Notes: generated from the letters alone by a model not told the origin. A DNA stretch of 64,000 nucleotides from Bacillus thuringiensis (GCF_022095615.2 NZ_CP155559.1:2725501-2789500), one strand, 5' to 3'. Counted from the stretch's first letter, positions 9,091 to 18,411 are shown. Numbers and translations are program-made.

Positions 9091-9124
9091 ATTACTCCAT
9101 CCCCTTTAAGTTAACATAATATTT

Positions 9125-9670
9125 TTATAAGACACTATTCAAAAATTCGTATTCTTCCCTTAACATACTATAACGATAACGATGAATGAACTTCCCTTGA
9201 CGTAATCGATCATTTCCCATTAGCCCTTCACAAACAAAACCAGCCTTTTCATAACTCTTTCTAGCTTGAAAATTATCTTCATCTACACGTATCCAAACTT
9301 TTTCTAATTCAAATTCGTAGAATGCTAGATGTAACATACTATATAGAGCCGCTATTCCATACCCTTTACCCCAGTATTCTTTATCACCAATTGCGATTCC
9401 CAGTTCCGCATTTTTATTTGTTTTATCAAAGTTTTTAAGATCTACCCATCCAATATGTATGCCGTGCTCTGCAGTGATAGCTCTTTGTTCATAGCCATTT
9501 TTCCGATTTATACATGCTTCAATCCATTTTTTCGTTTCTTCACGAGTAAACGGCGGATATTGATCTGTTACAACTAGATGTTTTGTTACTTTGGTATCTA
9601 ATGACCATTGAAATCGATCTTCTACATCGTCTAGTGTCAATTCCCTTAATTGAACGAATGGTACATTCAT
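9125..9670 (-). CDS. RimJ/RimL-type GNAT acetyltransferase
   Basis: 181 residues with the RimJ/RimL layout: VQLRELTLDDVEDRFQWSLD at the start, AELGIAIGDKEYWGKGYG (motif A loop) near 95-112, and WIRVDEDNFQARKSYEKAGFV near 130-150. These enzymes acetylate N-terminal or side-chain amines of proteins, or small molecules such as antibiotics. The target is unknown. GGGG lies 8 bases before the ATG. It is 16 bases downstream of the nucleotidyltransferase gene. Confidence 0.87.
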   Translation of the reverse strand: MNVPFVQLRELTLDDVEDRFQWSLDTKVTKHLVVTDQYPPFTREETKKWIEACINRKNGYEQRAITAEHGIHIGWVDLKNFDKTNKNAELGIAIGDKEYWGKGYGIAALYSMLHLAFYEFELEKVWIRVDEDNFQARKSYEKAGFVCEGLMGNDRLRQGKFIHRYRYSMLREEYEFLNSVL

Positions 9671-9685
9671 TGTGCTATCCCCTTT

Positions 9686-10387
9686 TTATTTTCCTATAGA
9701 AAATCCTTCGAACATTCTTCCTCCATACTGTTCTAGCGTTTTTTCTACAAAAGTAATTAATTTACTTTTCTCTCCTGTTGTATAAAAATGATCAAACGCC
9801 GCTACAAATTGATCTGCATATTGATCATCATATCTTCTAAGTACCCTTATAAACCATTTTGAATTTCCAAGCCATTTCCCATTTACTCTTAATACATATT
9901 CATGTAATAAATCTGCTAATAAATTCGCGATAAACAATTCTTCTTCTCTTTTTGATGCACCAATAAAATCATCCAAAGTATCCGTAATAAAATACCGCTT
10001 CTGCTGCATCATTTCTTCAGTCCATTTAGCTGGTCCTTTATTTAGTAAATCATTTGCTTCTCTTTTTAATTTCTCAACACTTTCATTTTCCCCTTTTAAT
10101 ACAATTCCCTCTGAAACTAATTGTGGTAACGAAGGTCTTCCGCGATCACAATCCATTTTAAAAAAGGTTTTATACGTTTCAAAATTATGTACAAATACTT
10201 CGGCTGGCCATCCATTACTATAGAAAGATTCTCTATAACAAGATGACAAACTACAATCAATTATTACAATGTCCAGATCAGATGTTTTTGTCGCTTCCCC
10301 TCGTACAACGCTTCCTCCCAGTAAAGCTACATCACAATTCGGAAATTGTGATGTAATTATGCTTTGTGCCGCTTCCATTGGTTTCAT
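9686..10387 (-). CDS. Nucleotidyltransferase-domain protein
   Basis: About 233 residues with the minimal nucleotidyltransferase motif LLGGSVVRGEATKTSDLDIV near residues 23-42. GGS is the nucleotide loop and DLD supplies the two metal-binding aspartates. A helical C-terminal domain follows, as in kanamycin-type antibiotic nucleotidyltransferases. The substrate is unknown. ATG 10387 is chosen because GGGAG lies 7 bases upstream; the ATG at 10393 overlaps that site. It is 16 bases after the DNA-alkylation-repair gene, so probably in one operon with it and the GNATs below. Confidence 0.82.
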   Translation of the reverse strand: MKPMEAAQSIITSQFPNCDVALLGGSVVRGEATKTSDLDIVIIDCSLSSCYRESFYSNGWPAEVFVHNFETYKTFFKMDCDRGRPSLPQLVSEGIVLKGENESVEKLKREANDLLNKGPAKWTEEMMQQKRYFITDTLDDFIGASKREEELFIANLLADLLHEYVLRVNGKWLGNSKWFIRVLRRYDDQYADQFVAAFDHFYTTGEKSKLITFVEKTLEQYGGRMFEGFSIGK

Positions 10388-10403
10388 AGCCATTCTCCCA
10401 TTC

Positions 10404-11087
10404 TTATTTCACTTTCTTTTTTTCAGCTCTTTCTTTTGTTTTTTTTATATAGGCTTCTGCATCAGGTGTTTTACATGACGTTACACCGTGATCAACTTCT
10501 ACTTTTCCTATCACGCGTGCAGTTTCAATCGCCTGTCGTTCCAACCTTTCATTCCGGACTCCTATTGCAATTAAAGCTCTATTCATCGCTTCTCTTTTAC
10601 GATTTTTTTCATTATGTATATAAGTTTTAATCTCTTCTAGATACGGTAAAAAGAAGTCATCATGTAACGTTTTATTTTTAATCGTGATATTCGCTAATAA
10701 TGACCAACCTGCTCTTCCGATCCATTCATCATCAGACTTTGTCCATTCTTCCATTCTTTCTATCGCGATTGGCGATGTACAAATAGCGGTCATCAAAACG
10801 TCCATTAAACAATAATAATCAACTTCCTTTACCCATTTATTTAGCTGTTCTGTCGTAACTTTCTTCGGATCTAAAATCATCGTCGCTAAAGTCATTGCAT
10901 CCATATTTTTTGTTTCCCATAATAAAATTGCTAAATCATGATCTTTTTTTATCTTCTTTTTTAACAATTTTAAATTGGCAAAACTAACTCCGAATAGTGG
11001 CTCTTTCGCTCCGTGGTTCTTATACGTTTTACGATTTTGTTCTGTTCCATACTCCTCTAGTTGCTGCATTACTTCCTCAAGTAACAT
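10404..11087 (-). CDS. DNA alkylation repair (AlkD-like HEAT-repeat) protein
   Basis: 227-residue all-helical protein of the DNA-alkylation-repair family. Markers are KNHGAKEPLFGVSFANLKLL near residues 23-42, LWETKNMDAMTLATMILD near 55-72 and a WIGRAGWSLLANITI segment near 122. The C-terminus KTPDAEAYIKKTKE is common in the family. AlkD members are HEAT-like glycosylases that remove cationic alkylpurines without base flipping. Whether this divergent paralogue is catalytic is unknown. AGAGGTGG precedes the start, which begins a long minus-strand gene run. Confidence 0.82.
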   Translation of the reverse strand: MLLEEVMQQLEEYGTEQNRKTYKNHGAKEPLFGVSFANLKLLKKKIKKDHDLAILLWETKNMDAMTLATMILDPKKVTTEQLNKWVKEVDYYCLMDVLMTAICTSPIAIERMEEWTKSDDEWIGRAGWSLLANITIKNKTLHDDFFLPYLEEIKTYIHNEKNRKREAMNRALIAIGVRNERLERQAIETARVIGKVEVDHGVTSCKTPDAEAYIKKTKERAEKKKVK

Positions 11088-11469
11088 ATGCCCACCTCTT
11101 TATCTTTTATGTTGATTTCATATGTGCATGTACGATATATTCTACATTACTTTTTGGTTTTCCTATATGTATTTTTAAAATACGGTATGTGAAATTTTAT
11201 AGATGCGTTTTAATGTAACAGACACCCTCTTCGCTAGCATATTCTGTATACAATACCCTACTAACTCACTCATTGGATTTACTATATATATGAACCAATT
11301 ACATGCATTTTCATTCAATTCTTATTTCATTTTAGTAAACCTGTAAAATAATAAAATCTTGCATATTTTTGGACAAACTTTTTTGCGCTTGTAAAAAAGT
11401 TTTTTTGCAATTACCGCCCTATAATTGCTAATATAGTAGAGTAGAACTTTTATAGAGAGAAGGAAAATT
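11088..11469. other. Gap: divergent promoter region with an A/T hairpin
   Basis: 380 bases between divergent genes. A perfect ten-base hairpin (11375-11384 with 11393-11402) runs straight into a T-tract, so it looks like a small terminator or attenuator ahead of the deacetylase gene on the plus strand. TATAAT at 11420-11425 and TATAGT at 11432-11437 are possible -10 boxes without a clear -35. No gene seen. Confidence 0.5.
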
Positions 11470-12297
11470 ATGCACAATGGAATTCGAATGACAACTTTAG
11501 TAAAAAGGGCTATGTTAGTTTGCGCGGGGGTATTATTTACTTACGAAGCCGCTTTTGGATCAGTACATACTGCTCTAGCAAGTACAGAGGATGAAACAAA
11601 ATCTGTTCAACTTGTAAGTGAAATTCAATCATCTCTTGCACCGAAAGAAGCTCCAAAACAATATAATGGGCAAGTTAGAAAAGTAGCTTACTTAACATTT
11701 GATGATGGTCCTGGAAAATACACAGCTGAGCTTTTAGATATGTTAAAAAGTGAAAATGCAAAAGCAACATTTTTCCTAATTGGTTCAAACGTAAAAGCAT
11801 TCCCGGAACTTGTAAAACGTGAAAATGCTGAAGGCCACTATGTTGGGATGCACAGTATGACTCATAACTACAAGAAGCTTTACACAGAAGGTCATTACGT
11901 TGATGAAATGAAAGAAGACCAAGGCTTAATCGCCGGTGTTCTAGGAAAATCACCAGTATTAACACGCCCTGCTTACGGCTCAATGCCAGGATTAAACGAA
12001 GCTCTTCGCAACAAAGTTGTTGAGAACGGACTAAAAGTTTGGGATTGGACTATCGATTCATTAGACTGGAAATACAACAAAATGCAAGTTGATGCTGCAT
12101 CAGCTAAAATTGTAGAAAACGTTCTACATGGTGCTACAAACCCAACAGAAGTTATTCTTATGCACGACATTCATCCACAATCCGTAAAAGCAGTACCTGG
12201 AATTATTAAAGGACTGAAGGAAAAAGGATATGAATTAGAAGCCTATAGTGAGAACGAACACTTCCCATTAAACTTCTGGCACGATAATCGTATGTAA
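11470..12297 (+). CDS. Secreted polysaccharide deacetylase
   Basis: 275 residues with a signal peptide (hydrophobic stretch after TLVKR, probable cleavage near ALAS) and a NodB-type deacetylase domain. The catalytic motifs are present in order: LTFDDGPG near residues 75-82, HSMTH near 127 (two metal histidines), RPAYG near 164, DWTIDSLDW near 188, and LMHDIH near 228. The enzyme removes acetyl groups from N-acetylated wall sugars, probably peptidoglycan or a related polymer; it resembles B. anthracis BA2944. GAGAAGG lies upstream. A second in-frame ATG (11485) could also start it. A strong terminator follows. Confidence 0.9.
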   Translation: MHNGIRMTTLVKRAMLVCAGVLFTYEAAFGSVHTALASTEDETKSVQLVSEIQSSLAPKEAPKQYNGQVRKVAYLTFDDGPGKYTAELLDMLKSENAKATFFLIGSNVKAFPELVKRENAEGHYVGMHSMTHNYKKLYTEGHYVDEMKEDQGLIAGVLGKSPVLTRPAYGSMPGLNEALRNKVVENGLKVWDWTIDSLDWKYNKMQVDAASAKIVENVLHGATNPTEVILMHDIHPQSVKAVPGIIKGLKEKGYELEAYSENEHFPLNFWHDNRM

Positions 12298-12300
12298 TGA

Positions 12301-12337
12301 AAAGACTTGATTTCCTCTAGTAGGTTATCAAGTCTTT
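12301..12337 (+). terminator. Terminator after the deacetylase gene
   Basis: Eleven-base perfect stem AAAGACTTGAT/ATCAAGTCTTT followed by further T residues, immediately after the stop codon. The convergent gene ends at 12340, so it can serve both. Confidence 0.9.
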
Positions 12338-12339
12338 TT

Positions 12340-12765
12340 TTATCGTTTTGGGAATTTCCTTTGTTGCTCTTCAATAGAACGAATAATATTCTCCCTATCA
12401 TCTTGAGTTATACCGATAGAAAATTCGTACTCTTCTTCCTTACGCCATGCGGGGTTAAGTTCCAGCGATAAGCGAATAACAATGTTAAACTCCCCTGATT
12501 TTTCCCCCATAAATTCAAACGCTAAATTTGGTTCTATGAAATCTAGTTCGTTATATGTAGGATTTGGTAAAGATTCAAACCATTTTATCATGTACTGTAA
12601 GTCGTATGTTTGTAAAAAAGGATCCATCGTTTCAAAAACTTTATTTTCTTCTGATAGTTTCGCTTTTACCATTAGCCAATTTCTATCACACTCGTCTTTT
12701 GCATCTTTAAATTGGTAATTTACAACCTCTAAATGTAATGCTACTTTTTCATTTTTAAAATTCAT
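12340..12765 (-). CDS. Small soluble protein, WapI-like immunity family suspected
   Basis: 141-residue acidic protein with no signal peptide or membrane segment. The pattern LHLEVVNYQFKDAKDECDRNWL at the start, a central tryptophan-containing MIKWFESL and EPNLAFEF recall WapI-type contact-toxin immunity proteins found singly in Bacillus genomes. This resemblance is from memory and weak. No toxin gene is adjacent. AAGGGGG precedes the ATG. Confidence 0.6.
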   Translation of the reverse strand: MNFKNEKVALHLEVVNYQFKDAKDECDRNWLMVKAKLSEENKVFETMDPFLQTYDLQYMIKWFESLPNPTYNELDFIEPNLAFEFMGEKSGEFNIVIRLSLELNPAWRKEEEYEFSIGITQDDRENIIRSIEEQQRKFPKR

Positions 12766-12833
12766 AAATATCCCCCTTCTTTCTTGGAATCTTTCGTTTT
12801 ATAAAATTGTATTAATTCCGATCCTTAAAATCA

Positions 12834-13379
12834 TTACCCTTTATACATGAAATATATTTGATTTGCTATATAATCCGAACTAAAGTGCAGTCCATTCCTT
12901 ATCCACCACATAATGATACCTACCAAAGAGGCTGTCTTAATATCAACTGCAACATAATCATCAGGTAACTTCTTGTTTGTATTCCCTCTTCTTGTTTCTA
13001 TTAATTGCTTTAAAAATAAAAACAGTTGTTCCTCAAATTGATTCATTTTAAATAATATAAATAAAAAATTCCGGTGGATATATAAATAATCTAGAAATTG
13101 TGTTAGCTTTTGTTTTTCTGATAAATCCTTTGCATGTATTAAATCAACAATTTTATTAGAAAGCTCATTTAAAATCTCGTTAGTGATTTGGTCTAGTAAA
13201 TCTTGAATATCTTGATAATGTAAGTAAAATGTTGTTCGATTTAATCCTGCTTTTGTTGCGATTTTCTGAACCGTTAAGCTTGAAATAGTAGGATTCTCAC
13301 ATAAAAGAGAAAAAACAGCATTTTTAAACATTTCTCTTGAACGAACTGTACGCGGATCATCTTTTTTAAGTGTAGACAT
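12834..13379 (-). CDS. TetR-family transcriptional repressor of the adjacent efflux gene
   Basis: 181 residues. An N-terminal helix-turn-helix reads LTVQKIATKAGLNRTTFYLHY (residues about 39-59), typical of TetR DNA-binding domains, with a divergent helical C-terminus that would bind an inducer. It is divergently oriented to a DHA2 efflux pump. The intergenic region carries two perfect palindromes built on TCGACA, its likely operators. AAGGAG lies before the ATG. Expected behaviour is autorepression and repression of the pump, relieved by a drug or lipid-like ligand. Confidence 0.9.
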   Translation of the reverse strand: MSTLKKDDPRTVRSREMFKNAVFSLLCENPTISSLTVQKIATKAGLNRTTFYLHYQDIQDLLDQITNEILNELSNKIVDLIHAKDLSEKQKLTQFLDYLYIHRNFLFILFKMNQFEEQLFLFLKQLIETRRGNTNKKLPDDYVAVDIKTASLVGIIMWWIRNGLHFSSDYIANQIYFMYKG

Positions 13380-13411
13380 TTTGAAACTCCTTTATAGATT
13401 TTCTCTTTACT

Positions 13412-13525
13412 TACTCGACAGTACATATCTAATCTGTCGAGTAGTGAACATTTTCATCAAAACTGTTCATGGTCAGAGAAAACGTATTTTGTTACCATTA
13501 ATTTTATCGACACATTGTCGATAAA
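13412..13525. promoter_or_regulatory. Two TCGACA palindromes, likely TetR operators
   Basis: First site: ten-base arms TACTCGACAG/CTGTCGAGTA at 13412-13421 and 13434-13443, spacer 12. Second site: ten-base arms TTATCGACA-type at 13503-13512 and 13516-13525, spacer 3, lying about 27 bases before the pump start codon. Both share core TCGACA/TGTCGA. A weaker TGAACA/TGTTCA repeat (13446-13451, 13464-13469) lies between them. Placement suits control of both divergent promoters. Confidence 0.75.
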
Positions 13526-13552
13526 TCAAGAAAACAATGAAGGAGTTTACCA

Positions 13553-15001
13553 ATGCAAAAGGAAATATCAGAAAGAAATAAAAAAATTATTTTAATTGTA
13601 CTCATTGCAGGTTGTTTTTTATCAACGTTAAATCAGACACTATTAAATGTAGCGATGAGTAATTTAATGGAGGTATTTGATGTTACAGCTGCAACCGTGC
13701 AATGGCTATCGACAGGATTTATGCTCATAAATGGGGTTCTAGTACCAATTACTGCATTTTTAATGAAATGCTTTACAACAAGGCAACTCTTTATTAGCTC
13801 GATGCTCTCTTTGTTTATTGGAACGATTATTTGTGCATGTGCCACGAATTTTGGCGTTCTGTTAACAGGAAGAATGATACAGGCAGTTGGAGCAGGAATT
13901 ATTATGCCACTAATGATGACTGTTATTTTATATTTGTACCCTATTGAGAAACGTGGGAGTATTATGGGGACTATCGGATTCGCTATAATTTTTGCGCCAG
14001 CTATTGCTCCAACATTATCTGGCTTTATTATTGAATATGTATCATGGAGATGGCTATTTATTGGACTAGCTCCATTTGTATTCATCGTTATAATTCTCGC
14101 GTTTAAATATTTAATGAATGTTGCCAATACAACAAAAGCAAAATTAGATATCGTAAGTGTCATTTTATCTACGATTGGTTTTGGTTGTATTATATTCGGA
14201 TTTAGTAGTGCTGGAAGCAAAGGCTGGGATCATCCAGTTGTTATGACAACAATTATTACCGGTGTAATTGTTACAACCTTATTCTGTTTACGTCAAATAA
14301 AGTCTAATGATCCATTACTAAATTTATCCGTATTTAAGTATAAAATCTTCACTCTTACATCTGTCATTAACATACTTATTACAATGATTATTTATGCGGA
14401 TTTAATTCTATTGCCAATTTATTTACAAAACGGACGAGGTTTTACTGCATTTGAATCAGGTTTACTTTTATTACCTGGAGCTGTCATTAATGCCTTCTTA
14501 TCACCTATCACAGGAAGAATGTTTGATAAATACGGGGCGAAACCACTCTTCATTACAGGTTTAATATGTATCATTATTTCGATGTGGGGTGTAATTGATT
14601 TGACCGAATCCACAACTTATATGTATTTAATGGTTCGAACCATTATTCTTCGAATTGGATTAAGCTTCATTTCGATGCCTTTAAATACTGCGGGGCTGAA
14701 TGCTTTACCAAGAGAACTGGGTTCACATGGTTCAGCAGTAAACAATACCATTCGCCAATTAGCAGGTGCGATTGGAACAGCGGTTATCATCACCGTATAT
14801 ACAATCCAATCAACTTCACATTCTTTACAGTTATCTAATGAACATGGAAACATATCAGCTATGCTAGTAGCGAAATTAACTTCTATCTTCAGCTCAAGTG
14901 ATGCCTACGTATTTATGTTAGTCTTATCTTTTATTGCTTTAATTATTGCATGTTTCATGCCTAAAAAAGTAGCAATTCAAAAATATGAGAGTAACTCTTA
15001 A
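13553..15001 (+). CDS. DHA2-family (EmrB/QacA type) MFS drug exporter
   Basis: 482-residue membrane protein with about 14 hydrophobic segments. It shows the DHA2 signature near helix 1 (LNQTLLNVAMSNLMEVF) and QWLSTGFML in helix 2. Motif C-like GTIGFAIIFAPAIAPTLSGF lies near residues 140-160, and NTAGLNALPRELGSHGSA near 380. It is a proton-coupled exporter of amphipathic drugs or biocides by family. AAGGAG lies before the ATG. Regulation by the divergent TetR repressor is strongly suggested by shared palindromes. Confidence 0.9.
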   Translation: MQKEISERNKKIILIVLIAGCFLSTLNQTLLNVAMSNLMEVFDVTAATVQWLSTGFMLINGVLVPITAFLMKCFTTRQLFISSMLSLFIGTIICACATNFGVLLTGRMIQAVGAGIIMPLMMTVILYLYPIEKRGSIMGTIGFAIIFAPAIAPTLSGFIIEYVSWRWLFIGLAPFVFIVIILAFKYLMNVANTTKAKLDIVSVILSTIGFGCIIFGFSSAGSKGWDHPVVMTTIITGVIVTTLFCLRQIKSNDPLLNLSVFKYKIFTLTSVINILITMIIYADLILLPIYLQNGRGFTAFESGLLLLPGAVINAFLSPITGRMFDKYGAKPLFITGLICIIISMWGVIDLTESTTYMYLMVRTIILRIGLSFISMPLNTAGLNALPRELGSHGSAVNNTIRQLAGAIGTAVIITVYTIQSTSHSLQLSNEHGNISAMLVAKLTSIFSSSDAYVFMLVLSFIALIIACFMPKKVAIQKYESNS

Positions 15002-15024
15002 AGCAAAAATGACATTAAAAATTA

Positions 15025-15076
15025 AATACTTAAAAGATGGGTTTGAATTTGTACCGGATCCACCTTTTTAAGTATT
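15025..15076 (+). terminator. Long imperfect hairpin after the MFS gene
   Basis: Left arm 15025-15040 (AATACTTAAAAGATGG) pairs imperfectly with 15060-15076 (CCACCTTTTTAAGTATT). It sits 24 bases after the stop codon. There is no T-tract beyond the stem, so termination is only probable; it could be another kind of structured repeat. Confidence 0.45.
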
Positions 15077-15175
15077 CATTGCTTACGATTATAATTATTA
15101 TCCTCGATTTAACTTTTGAAAATTTAATATAGCGTAACAGCTTAGCACATATTACTCTTAAGGAGTGATATGTGT

Positions 15176-15847
15176 ATGGATTTTCTTTCAACCGAATATT
15201 TGTCAGCCTTACTGGCCATCATTGTAATCGATTTAGTATTAGCCGGTGATAATGCCATTGTAATTGGATTAGCAGCAAGGCGATTACCGAAAGATCAACA
15301 AAAGAAAGTGATTATATGGGGAACTATCGGGGCAATCGCGATTAGAGCCCTCGCTACCTTAGTTGTCGTTTGGTTATTAAAAATACCAGGGCTACTTCTA
15401 ATTGGTGGTGTACTCCTTATATGGATTGCTTACAAATTAATTGCTGAAGGCAAAGATCATGATATTAAGGCCGAAGAAGGATTTTGGTCTGCTATTAAAA
15501 CCATTATCATTGCTGATGCATTAATGGGAATTGATAATGTACTCGCTGTTGCGGGAGCTGCGCATGGCAATTTTTCTTTAGTCATCATTGGACTATTAGT
15601 GTCCATTCCAGTAGTAGTATGGGGTAGTACATTAATTTTAAAATGGGTGGACCGATTCCCTGTCATCATTACAATCGGAGCAGCTGTCTTAGCTTATACT
15701 GCCGCGAAAATGATTGTAGATGAAAAATGGTTCGCTGGATTTTTCGAAAGTAACCCTTTTATAAAATGGGCCTTTATCATTATTATCATTGCCGGTGTAG
15801 TATTCTTTGGTAAGATGAAACAAAAAACGAAAGATGTTTCTATATAA
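15176..15847 (+). CDS. TerC-family membrane protein (YjbE-like)
   Basis: About 223 residues with seven hydrophobic segments. It carries the TerC signature VIDLVLAGDNAIVIGLA near residues 18-34 and a second conserved acidic motif ADALMGIDNVLAVAGAAHG near 115-133, which are the likely metal ligands. YjbE-type TerC proteins export or meter manganese, for instance to metalate exported enzymes. Manganese-dependent LtaS is the next gene, on the opposite strand. I prefer ATG 15176 because AAGGAG is ten bases upstream; ATG 15170 is too close. No yybP-ykoY riboswitch could be recognised upstream. Confidence 0.85.
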   Translation: MDFLSTEYLSALLAIIVIDLVLAGDNAIVIGLAARRLPKDQQKKVIIWGTIGAIAIRALATLVVVWLLKIPGLLLIGGVLLIWIAYKLIAEGKDHDIKAEEGFWSAIKTIIIADALMGIDNVLAVAGAAHGNFSLVIIGLLVSIPVVVWGSTLILKWVDRFPVIITIGAAVLAYTAAKMIVDEKWFAGFFESNPFIKWAFIIIIIAGVVFFGKMKQKTKDVSI

Positions 15848-15872
15848 TGACAACGTTATATGTACAAACAAA

Positions 15873-15896
15873 AGCGCTACTCCTATGAGTAGCGCT
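15873..15896. terminator. Bidirectional terminator between TerC and LtaS genes
   Basis: Ten-base perfect stem AGCGCTACTC/GAGTAGCGCT with CTAT loop. TTT follows on the plus strand and TTTTGTTTG on the minus strand, between convergent genes. Confidence 0.9.
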
Positions 15897-15905
15897 CTTT
15901 AATAT

Positions 15906-17879
15906 TTATTTCGTTTCCCCGTCTTCAGTCGTCTTTACCTTCGTTTTATTTTTATCACGATGGTTATAGTTGTACTTCGAACGATCTACCGGCGTAAATC
16001 CTTCCGGTGTATAGAATCGTAATAAGTCACCGTTTACGACTTGGTCAGAGTATTTCAGTGATTTTTGAACCATTTGTTCATTTTGTTTTATTTCGTCTGT
16101 TAATTCAACAGGGTTACCAGTCGCTGTATCATAGTATTTTCCGTTCAGTGCAGTAACTGTTGGACTTACGTAGTTACCGTTACGGAATGGAACAACTTGT
16201 TTATGCTCTGGTGATAATAAATCTGATCCGAACTGGACATAATTTTTCGTATCTGTACCTAGTAAGTGTAATAGTGTCGGAAGAACATCAATTTCTCCGC
16301 CGTATTGATGTTGTACGCCGCCCTTCATTCCTGGGACACGAATGATTAATGGTACACGTTGCAGTTGTGCATTTTCAAATGAGTTCATTTCTTTACCCAT
16401 TACTTGAGACATTGCTGCACCATGATTATCGGAAATACCGTAATGGTCACCGTACATAACGATAATTGAGTTATCGTATAAACCAGATTGTTTCAAATAA
16501 TCCATGAATCCTTTTACAGATTCATCTAAATAACGTGCTGTTTGGAAATACGTATCTACTGATGAATCACCTGTTTTAGCTGGTTCAATCGTCGCTTCCT
16601 CTTTATCAATCGGATAAGGGAAATGGTTCGATAACGTAATGAACTTCGTATAGAACGGTTGTTTCAATGTTTGTAATAACGGAATAGATTCATTAAAGAA
16701 CGGCTTATCTTTTAATCCATAGTTTACTACATCTTTTTCGTTCATATCGTAGTATGACGCATCAAAGAATTTATTAAAACCAAATGATTTATAAATATCA
16801 TCACGGTTCCAGAATGTTTTATAGTTACCGTGGAACACTGCTGATGTGTATCCTTGTTGACCTAAAATAGCTGGTGCTGATTGATACGTGTTATGAGCTT
16901 TATTTGTAAAAACAGATCCTTGTGGTAATCCAAACATTGAGTTTTCTAGCATGAACTCTGCATCAGATGTTTTACCTTGTCCTGTTTGATGGAAGAAGTT
17001 ATCAAAGTATAACGTATTCGCATCTTTTGTAAATGAGTTTAAGAACGGTGTAACTTCTTGCCCATTTAATTTATAATCAATTAAAAAGTTTTGGAATGAC
17101 TCTAAATGAATATAAATTACGTTCATTCCTTTTCCTTTACCAAAGTACTCAGGGTTTGGACTTGCATATGTTGATGCTAGATAATTTCTAACCTCTGTCA
17201 TATTATCTCCGTCAGCTAACGCCCGTTCTGTTGATGCTTTCGCACTTTGAATACCATCATAAATCGTATAGTTGTATGCCCCTAAATATTTCACAATATA
17301 ATTACGGTCAAATGTTCTTGTTAATAATTCAGGACGATCAGATTCTGCAAGACCTAAGTTAATGCTGAATAATAAAATACCTGCTACAAATACTAGTGAT
17401 AATTTATGTTTCGCAACACGCATCGGTTTAGGATTTACAAATTTTGTTGCAACTAAAACAATTAAAATGATTGTGTCTAAGAAGTATAATGGATCATATC
17501 CGTGTAGTAATGCAAAAATACTACCGCCTAAATCTCCAAAGTTATTCGTTTGTGTTAATGTCGGGAACGTAATAAAGTCGCTGAAAAAACGATAATATAC
17601 TACGTTTGCGTATAAAAGTATAGACATTAACAAATTAATAACAATTAACCAAATGTAAGCACGTTTCCCCTTTGCGAATAATGCAAGCCCTAAAAATAGA
17701 ACTGCTGAACTAAGCGGGTTGAAAAACAGCAAGAATTTTTGGATTGTGTTTGAAATTCCTAAATTAAATTCCGTTACATAAGCTGCATATGTTTTGAGCC
17801 AAAATAAAATAACGGCAAACAGAAAGAATCCAAAATGATTGCTTAGCACACTTTTACTTTTTAATAAGAATTGTTTCAT
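15906..17879 (-). CDS. Lipoteichoic acid synthase family sulfatase
   Basis: 657-residue membrane enzyme. Five N-terminal transmembrane helices (to about residue 185) precede an extracellular sulfatase/phosphatase domain. The catalytic threonine region reads FHQTGQGKTSDAEFM near residue 288. Further metal-binding motifs are IHLESFQNF near 250 and MYGDHYGISDNH near 465. LtaS transfers glycerol phosphate from phosphatidylglycerol to build lipoteichoic acid; it is Mn-dependent and cleaved after the last helix in relatives. Start ATG 17879 has AGGTGG upstream; the in-frame ATG at 17900 lacks a site. B. cereus has several paralogues, so which one this is stays open. Confidence 0.9.
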   Translation of the reverse strand: MKQFLLKSKSVLSNHFGFFLFAVILFWLKTYAAYVTEFNLGISNTIQKFLLFFNPLSSAVLFLGLALFAKGKRAYIWLIVINLLMSILLYANVVYYRFFSDFITFPTLTQTNNFGDLGGSIFALLHGYDPLYFLDTIILIVLVATKFVNPKPMRVAKHKLSLVFVAGILLFSINLGLAESDRPELLTRTFDRNYIVKYLGAYNYTIYDGIQSAKASTERALADGDNMTEVRNYLASTYASPNPEYFGKGKGMNVIYIHLESFQNFLIDYKLNGQEVTPFLNSFTKDANTLYFDNFFHQTGQGKTSDAEFMLENSMFGLPQGSVFTNKAHNTYQSAPAILGQQGYTSAVFHGNYKTFWNRDDIYKSFGFNKFFDASYYDMNEKDVVNYGLKDKPFFNESIPLLQTLKQPFYTKFITLSNHFPYPIDKEEATIEPAKTGDSSVDTYFQTARYLDESVKGFMDYLKQSGLYDNSIIVMYGDHYGISDNHGAAMSQVMGKEMNSFENAQLQRVPLIIRVPGMKGGVQHQYGGEIDVLPTLLHLLGTDTKNYVQFGSDLLSPEHKQVVPFRNGNYVSPTVTALNGKYYDTATGNPVELTDEIKQNEQMVQKSLKYSDQVVNGDLLRFYTPEGFTPVDRSKYNYNHRDKNKTKVKTTEDGETK

Positions 17880-18411
17880 TTCTCCACCTCTTTTGATCAT
17901 CCAAGGCTTATTTTTTTATAAGTCTGTCTCTCTATTCAATTTTTTATCTTCAAATAGATTTTATCTATTTAACTATATGAAGAATACTAGTAATTATAAT
18001 TTGAAGCTAGTATTTATTCAACTATTTCTTTCTAGACATTTTGACCTTGGTTTCTATTTAACGAAATAAATTTGTAACATTTCCTGTTTTCTCCCAAGAT
18101 TCATCCACTAATTATGACATCACATACTATATACCTTTATTCACTGCTTCGCAAATAAATATGTCTCCAGTTCTGGAACATTAATGTAATATAATGAAAT
18201 TCACAATAGATAGCATTTGTTTTTTTCGGTGTATATTAAATCCCTTCATGTATTTCAATTGTCTTCATACTTCAGCCATTCCTTTATATGCAACATGAAA
18301 ATGTCTTCCCTCCTCTAAAGCTATTTTTGAATAATTATTCATAATTCATAAACACAATGATTATAAAAAAAACCTCGCTCTCATAACGAGAGCGAGGTTT
18401 TTCATCATTTA
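17880..18411. other. Gap: long intergenic region between LtaS and ABC-F genes
   Basis: About 530 AT-rich bases containing the LtaS promoter region and the ABC-F terminator at 18368-18402. On the minus strand AGGAGGG near 18318 precedes a 13-codon frame starting at about 18299 (MLHIKEWLKYEDN), either chance or a gene remnant; I do not call it. Nothing else convincing. Confidence 0.5.
18368..18402 (-). terminator. Terminator after the ABC-F gene
   Basis: Fourteen-base perfect stem (18368-18381 with 18389-18402) with a GC-rich core CCTCGCTCT and flanking A/T tracts, beginning ten bases after the ABC-F stop codon. Confidence 0.92.

Noticed and set aside
13633..14220. 195-codon minus-strand frame inside the DHA2 pump gene
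   Set aside because: Antisense image of a membrane protein gene with strong coding motifs on the plus strand.
15002..15175. yybP-ykoY manganese riboswitch upstream of the TerC gene
   Set aside because: Expected for some TerC genes, but no recognisable conserved elements were found; only an imperfect hairpin is present.
17839..18069. 76-codon plus-strand frame upstream of LtaS
   Set aside because: Overlaps the LtaS start region antisense, AT-rich composition, no ribosome site.
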